A stretch of DNA of 64,000 nucleotides from Brevibacterium zhoupengii (lineage in GTDB: Bacteria; Actinomycetota; Actinomycetes; Actinomycetales; Brevibacteriaceae), in the NCBI RefSeq assembly GCF_021117425.1, contig NZ_CP088298.1, positions 3,162,001 through 3,226,000 on the forward strand, given 5' to 3'. Positions 60,371 to 64,000 of the stretch are shown one piece after another. Both the position numbers and the translations under genes were made by a program. How positions within the stretch are numbered: position 1 is the stretch's first letter; the number at the start of each line of letters is the position of its first letter. The notes beneath the pieces are model-generated. The model had not been told where the DNA came from, searched no databases, and saw nothing but the letters and a program-made list of their open reading frames with translations.

Positions 60371-61987
60371 TCAGCTGCAGTCTGGGGCCTTGTCGCTTCC
60401 CTCGTATTCGACGGGCAGCGTGCCCGAAGCGCTGAGATCGCCCTTCAGCCATTTCGCCACGGCCTGCAAGGCATTGGGGTTGCTGTCATAGGCGGTGACC
60501 GCCGACTTTGCCGAGGTATTGCGCATCGTCCACGGGGCAGCGGTGCCCACCGCCACCTCGGCGGAAGTGCTCGGGCTCAGACTCACGCTCGTGCCACCGG
60601 ATCCGACCTTGAGTCCCACATCCTTCGCCGCCTTCGTCAGCGCGGTCTTCTCCTTCTCGCCACCGCCGACGATCGAGATCGAGTCGGTGCCCGCAAAGGA
60701 GCACTCGCCCTTCAGCACGGTCAGGGACTTCTCGGCCACATCGGTGAGCACCTTCTGCGGGTCCTCGGCGTCATCACCGTTGATCGCCTTCTGCGTCTCG
60801 GCCGTGGCCAACTGCATCGCGACCACGCGTTCGGCCTTCTCCTTCAGCTCGTCCTTCTTCAGCTCGCCGTTGTCCAAAGCTGTGACCACAGCCTGTTGAG
60901 CGGCGGCGGAATCGGGCGGCATCAGTGCCAAGTCGGCACCGGCGGACAGCGCCTTGACGGTCTCTTTCCCACTCTGGTTCTGGTCGACGGCCTTCATGTT
61001 CAGTGCGTCGGTGATGATGACTCCGTCGAAGTCGAGCGTGTCACGCAGCGCCTGGTAAGCCTTCTTGTTCAGTGTCGCCGGCGTCGTCTTCGCGTCCGGC
61101 AGACCGATGTGTCCCATCATCACCATCGGGATTCCGGCGTCGACGGCTGATTTGAACGGCAGCAGATCCGTGTCCTCGAGTTCCTTGATGCTCTTCTTCG
61201 ACACCGGCAGGCTCTCGTGGGAATCGACGTGCAGACGACCGTGTCCGGGGAAGTGCTTCGCTGAACTGGCAACACCGCCGAGGTGGTACCCGGTCGCGGC
61301 CTCGGCGACGACCTCGGCGACCTCCTTGTGATCATCACCGGCCGAGCGCACGTTGATGGCCACGTCCTTCTCTCCTGTGGTGACATCGGCATCGGGAGCG
61401 AAATCGATCGTGAAGCCCAGGTCGGTGAGATTCTGGCCCTGCACCTTCGTCGCGGTCTGCGTCAGCTCCGAATCCCCGGTGGCCGAGAGCGCCATGAGCG
61501 GAGGGAACGGCAGTGCCCCGGTGCTCAGCCGCGAGACCGGGCCACCCTCCTGATCCACGCCGATCGACACGGGCTGCCCCTTCGACCGGGCCCCGCTGAC
61601 CGCCTTGGTGACGCCCTTGACCTGGTCAGGCGTCGGATTCTCGGGCAGATTGTCGGCCATGACGATGACCCCGCCGAGGTTGTTGTTCTCAAGCAGATCG
61701 ACCCCGGTCTGCGTGTCGGTGCCCGACCAGGTGCCGATGATGAGGGACCCAGCGAGTTCATCGTCGGAGAAGGAATCAACGATCTTCTTGGCCTCGTCTG
61801 CGAAATCCTCTGGGCTGATATCGGCTGGATCGGTGGCCTGGGCAGATTCAGCCTTCTGCGCCGATTGCGGCGCACCTGCTCCTCCGGTCTTCTCCGGTTG
61901 CGGGTCTGACGTTCCGCCGGAGCAGCCGGTCAGAACGAGCACAGCGGTGGCAGCGATGATGGAAAGTCTGGGTCGCATACGCCCCAT
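60371..61987 (-). CDS. GH3-family lipoprotein, beta-N-acetylglucosaminidase (NagZ-like)
   Basis: 538 residues. Signal peptide with lipobox LTG-C22, then an Ala/Gln/Glu-rich linker. GH3 N-terminal barrel: VDQEGGPVSRL, the NagZ catalytic loop K244-H245-FPGHG...DSHESLP (His/Asp pair) and the nucleophile D327 in VIITDALNM. A second C-terminal domain (about 400-538) is present, as in larger two-domain enzymes. It removes GlcNAc from muropeptide fragments outside the cell membrane. Start ATG at 61987; ATG 61978 also possible. Confidence 0.9.
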   Translation of the reverse strand: MGRMRPRLSIIAATAVLVLTGCSGGTSDPQPEKTGGAGAPQSAQKAESAQATDPADISPEDFADEAKKIVDSFSDDELAGSLIIGTWSGTDTQTGVDLLENNNLGGVIVMADNLPENPTPDQVKGVTKAVSGARSKGQPVSIGVDQEGGPVSRLSTGALPFPPLMALSATGDSELTQTATKVQGQNLTDLGFTIDFAPDADVTTGEKDVAINVRSAGDDHKEVAEVVAEAATGYHLGGVASSAKHFPGHGRLHVDSHESLPVSKKSIKELEDTDLLPFKSAVDAGIPMVMMGHIGLPDAKTTPATLNKKAYQALRDTLDFDGVIITDALNMKAVDQNQSGKETVKALSAGADLALMPPDSAAAQQAVVTALDNGELKKDELKEKAERVVAMQLATAETQKAINGDDAEDPQKVLTDVAEKSLTVLKGECSFAGTDSISIVGGGEKEKTALTKAAKDVGLKVGSGGTSVSLSPSTSAEVAVGTAAPWTMRNTSAKSAVTAYDSNPNALQAVAKWLKGDLSASGTLPVEYEGSDKAPDCS

Positions 61988-62090
61988 GCTAATCGCCGAA
62001 GCTGAACCAGCGGACGAGAAAGGGGCATCTCAGCCGCCGGTGCAGCTTCGAATCAGAGTACAGTCGTCGGTTCCCAGCGCACTCCGCGGT

Positions 62091-63611
62091 TCACAGTGCC
62101 TCGTGGGCGGCGAGGCGTCGCACGGTCTCCTTTGCGCCGTGTTCGTGCAGGGAGTTCAGAGCTGCGAGGTAGGGCCTGGTGAAGCGGGAGTCCGTGGCCA
62201 CAGTTCCGAAGAACTGCTCCTGCCTCACGAAGGCCAAGGGATCGGTCGCTTGTGAGCTTGCGACCTGCTGCAGATCTGTGGCGAAACGGTCGACGATGGT
62301 GAATGGGTCACCGTGCTCATCATTGCCTTCGGCGTATCTGGCCCAGGATGCGCAGATCGCGGCAGAGACCTCCACCGGTGCACCGGAGACGAGGTTGTCA
62401 CTGATGACGGGAACAAGCCATTTGGGGATCCGGTCAGAGGATTCGGCGCCGAGGCGGGCCAGGGTGTCGCGAATCTCGGGATTGCTGAAGCGCTCGATGA
62501 GTGAGTCCTTGTACCCGTCGAGATCGATTCCCGGCAACGGCTCCAGGCTGGGGGTGCCCTCCTCATCCATGTACCTGCGCAGGTAGACGGCGATATCGGG
62601 ATTCTCCATCGCCTCGTGGGCGTAGGTGCAGCCGGCCAGGAGACCGAAGTAGGCCAGCCCCTGATGCCCGGAGTTGAGCAGGCGCAGCTTCATATGTTCG
62701 TAGGGTCGGACATCGTCGACGACCTGGACGCCTGCCAGTTCGTACGAGGGTCTGCCCGAGGTGAACCTGTCCTCGAGCACCCACTGGAAGAAGGGTTCGG
62801 CGACAACGGGCCAGGCGTCGAGCAGCCCGAGAGCCTCTCGCAGCTCGGCCCGATCCTCATCGGTCGTGGCCGGGGTGATGCGGTCGACCATCGCATTCGG
62901 AAACGCCACGTGGGCATCGATCCAGTCAGCGAGCTCGGGGTCGACGAGGCGGGCGAAGGCACCGAACATCTTCTTCGCCACGTGCCCGTTCTCCGAGATG
63001 TTGTCACACGACTGCACGGTGAAAGGGTCCACTCCGTCGTCTCGGCGGCGGCGCAGGGCCTCGATCACGTATCCGAAGACCGTGCTCGGCAGTCTGCCTG
63101 CCTTCAGTGCGGCCACATCTGCGACGATCATCGCATCCTCGGAGACGAACTCCCCGGTCACCGGGTTGACGTTGTACCCGCCCTCAGTGACCGTGAGGGA
63201 GACGATGCGGATCGTCTCCTCGCCGAGGAGGTCGATGAGTCCCTGCGGGTCATCGGGTCCGTAGCGGTAGTCGAGGATGGACCCGATGACACGTCGTTCG
63301 CGCGTTCCGTCGGGATGTTTCAACGTCAGCGAGTAGAGGTGGTCCTGTTCGGCCAGCGCATCGCGCATGTGCACATCGTGGGGCAGGACGCCGGCGCCGA
63401 CGATTCCCCAGTCTCTGGCGTTGCCCGCGTTCATGAGGTCATCGACGACCATGGCCATGTGTGCCCGGTGGAAGCCGCCGACGCCGAAGTGCACGATGCC
63501 GGGAGTAAGTGCTCCCCGGTCGTAGCCCGGGATGGTGACTCCGCGTGCCGCAATCCGGTCAAGGTTCGATTCGAGCAGAGGCAGAGTCTGCGCGTCCGTG
63601 GAATTCATCAT
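62091..63611 (-). CDS. Mannitol dehydrogenase-family polyol/uronate dehydrogenase
   Basis: 506 residues, long-chain mannitol dehydrogenase family. Rossmann start GIVHFGVGGFHRAHMAMVVDDL, then TVTEGGYNVN, VQSCDNISENG (active-site Asn/Asp) and the catalytic region KLRLLNSGHQGLAYFGLLAG, where the K and N/H residues of the K-x-x-x-x-N-x-x-H motif are visible. NAD-dependent oxidation of mannitol, or a related polyol or hexuronate. GGGGA six bases before the first of two ATGs. A sugar ABC permease gene lies upstream on the same strand, so this is part of a polyol uptake operon reaching beyond the window. Confidence 0.93.
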   Translation of the reverse strand: MMNSTDAQTLPLLESNLDRIAARGVTIPGYDRGALTPGIVHFGVGGFHRAHMAMVVDDLMNAGNARDWGIVGAGVLPHDVHMRDALAEQDHLYSLTLKHPDGTRERRVIGSILDYRYGPDDPQGLIDLLGEETIRIVSLTVTEGGYNVNPVTGEFVSEDAMIVADVAALKAGRLPSTVFGYVIEALRRRRDDGVDPFTVQSCDNISENGHVAKKMFGAFARLVDPELADWIDAHVAFPNAMVDRITPATTDEDRAELREALGLLDAWPVVAEPFFQWVLEDRFTSGRPSYELAGVQVVDDVRPYEHMKLRLLNSGHQGLAYFGLLAGCTYAHEAMENPDIAVYLRRYMDEEGTPSLEPLPGIDLDGYKDSLIERFSNPEIRDTLARLGAESSDRIPKWLVPVISDNLVSGAPVEVSAAICASWARYAEGNDEHGDPFTIVDRFATDLQQVASSQATDPLAFVRQEQFFGTVATDSRFTRPYLAALNSLHEHGAKETVRRLAAHEAL

Positions 63612-63690
63612 CGTCTTTCCCCTGCTGGTCGGTGAGGTCGGGTGAGCCGGCCCAGAGCTCGGTCGATCTGATCGGGCATTCGGTTGAGCC

Positions 63691-64000
63691 TCATTTCACT
63701 GCACCCATCGACAGGCCTTGGACGAGTTTGTCCTGAGCTGCAATGCCGGCGACAAGCACCGGCACTGAGATGATCAGCGAGGCTGCGCACACCTGGGACA
63801 GGAACAGACCCTGGGAGGTGACGAAGCTGGTGAGGAACACGGGTGCCGTCGAGGCCGCGGTCGAGGTCAGGACGTTGGCGAAAAGCAGCTCGTTCCACGA
63901 GAAGATGAAGCAGATCAGGGCTGTGGCTGCCAGGCCGGGTGCAGTCAGGGGCAGCAGAATCTGCATGAAGACACGGGGAAGTCGGGCACCGTCGAGCTCA
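63691..64000 (-). CDS. Sugar/polyol ABC transporter permease (MalG type), C-terminal part
   Basis: The frame is open to the window edge; only the C-terminal ~102 residues are seen. ELDGARLPRVFMQILLPLTAPGL is the EAA loop of binding-protein-dependent permeases, followed by helices (ATALICFIFSWNELLFANVL, QVCAASLIISVPVLVAGI) and the typical ending DKLVQGLSMGAVK. It belongs to the CUT1 family, importing sugars or sugar alcohols; with the mannitol dehydrogenase gene 79 bases downstream the substrate is probably a polyol. Confidence 0.92.
   Translation of the reverse strand, partial: ELDGARLPRVFMQILLPLTAPGLAATALICFIFSWNELLFANVLTSTAASTAPVFLTSFVTSQGLFLSQVCAASLIISVPVLVAGIAAQDKLVQGLSMGAVK

Overview
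The window is high-G+C DNA from an Actinomycetota chromosome. Gene content fits a Micrococcales-type organism such as Brevibacterium: a prfB-ftsEX-M23 peptidase-smpB-ssrA block, rsmA-ispE, a reduced actinobacterial tad locus, and frequent GTG/TTG starts. The genus is an inference from gene content, not a match to a reference. I see no CRISPR array, tRNA, rRNA, transposase or integrase.

Layout. 1-4.8 kb: two paralogous thiamine-diphosphate (TPP) enzymes around a sodium:solute symporter. 4.8-14.3 kb (minus strand): tmRNA, smpB, an M23 peptidase, ftsX, ftsE and prfB. This block is split between ftsE and prfB by a 4.16-kb plus-strand cassette (LacI regulator, GPH sugar symporter, DUF2804 protein) with an identical 20-bp direct repeat at each end. 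14.8-19.5 kb: tad pilus genes (tadA, tadB, tadC, a small pilin-like protein, three TadE/TadG-like proteins), followed by a 1209-aa EccC/EssC-like FtsK ATPase with no visible type VII partners. 23.3-25.9 kb: an amino-acid permease and a GNAT protein.

25.9-38.3 kb is a nucleoside uptake and catabolism supercluster. It holds purine nucleoside phosphorylase, a phosphopentomutase-type mutase, deoC, deoA, cdd and a BMP-type nucleoside ABC transporter. Together they take nucleosides from import through deamination and phosphorolysis to pentose phosphate and glyceraldehyde-3-phosphate plus acetaldehyde. A small unknown gene here sits between two copies of the mutase gene's 3' end.

38.6-44.3 kb: an ABC-F protein, a DksA/TraR protein, an acyltransferase-3 protein, a homocysteine methyltransferase-like protein and a formate/nitrite transporter. 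44.5-50.0 kb: a probable catabolic operon of aminotransferase, PucR regulator, acyl-CoA ligase and MHS transporter. Its transporter, ligase and regulator genes look lower in G+C than the surroundings. 50.1-54.7 kb: gluconate use (gnd, gntK, gntP, GntR regulator); the regulator is translationally coupled to ispE-rsmA (54.7-56.5 kb). 56.7-58.8 kb: a THUMP-like methyltransferase and a rhodanese. 59-62 kb: a secreted NlpC/P60 peptidase behind a long AT-rich regulatory region with an MtrA-like box, and a NagZ-like GH3 lipoprotein. 62-64 kb: a mannitol dehydrogenase-family enzyme and the end of a sugar ABC permease.

Cross-cutting features are short in-frame tandem repeats inside otherwise conserved proteins (two in gnd), an over-abundant GCCGAGGTGG-type oligomer in genes, linkers and intergenic hairpins, and duplicated gene tails. 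The main candidates for follow-up are the direct-repeat-bounded cassette, the tail duplication, the orphan EccC-like ATPase beside tad, and the repeat family.
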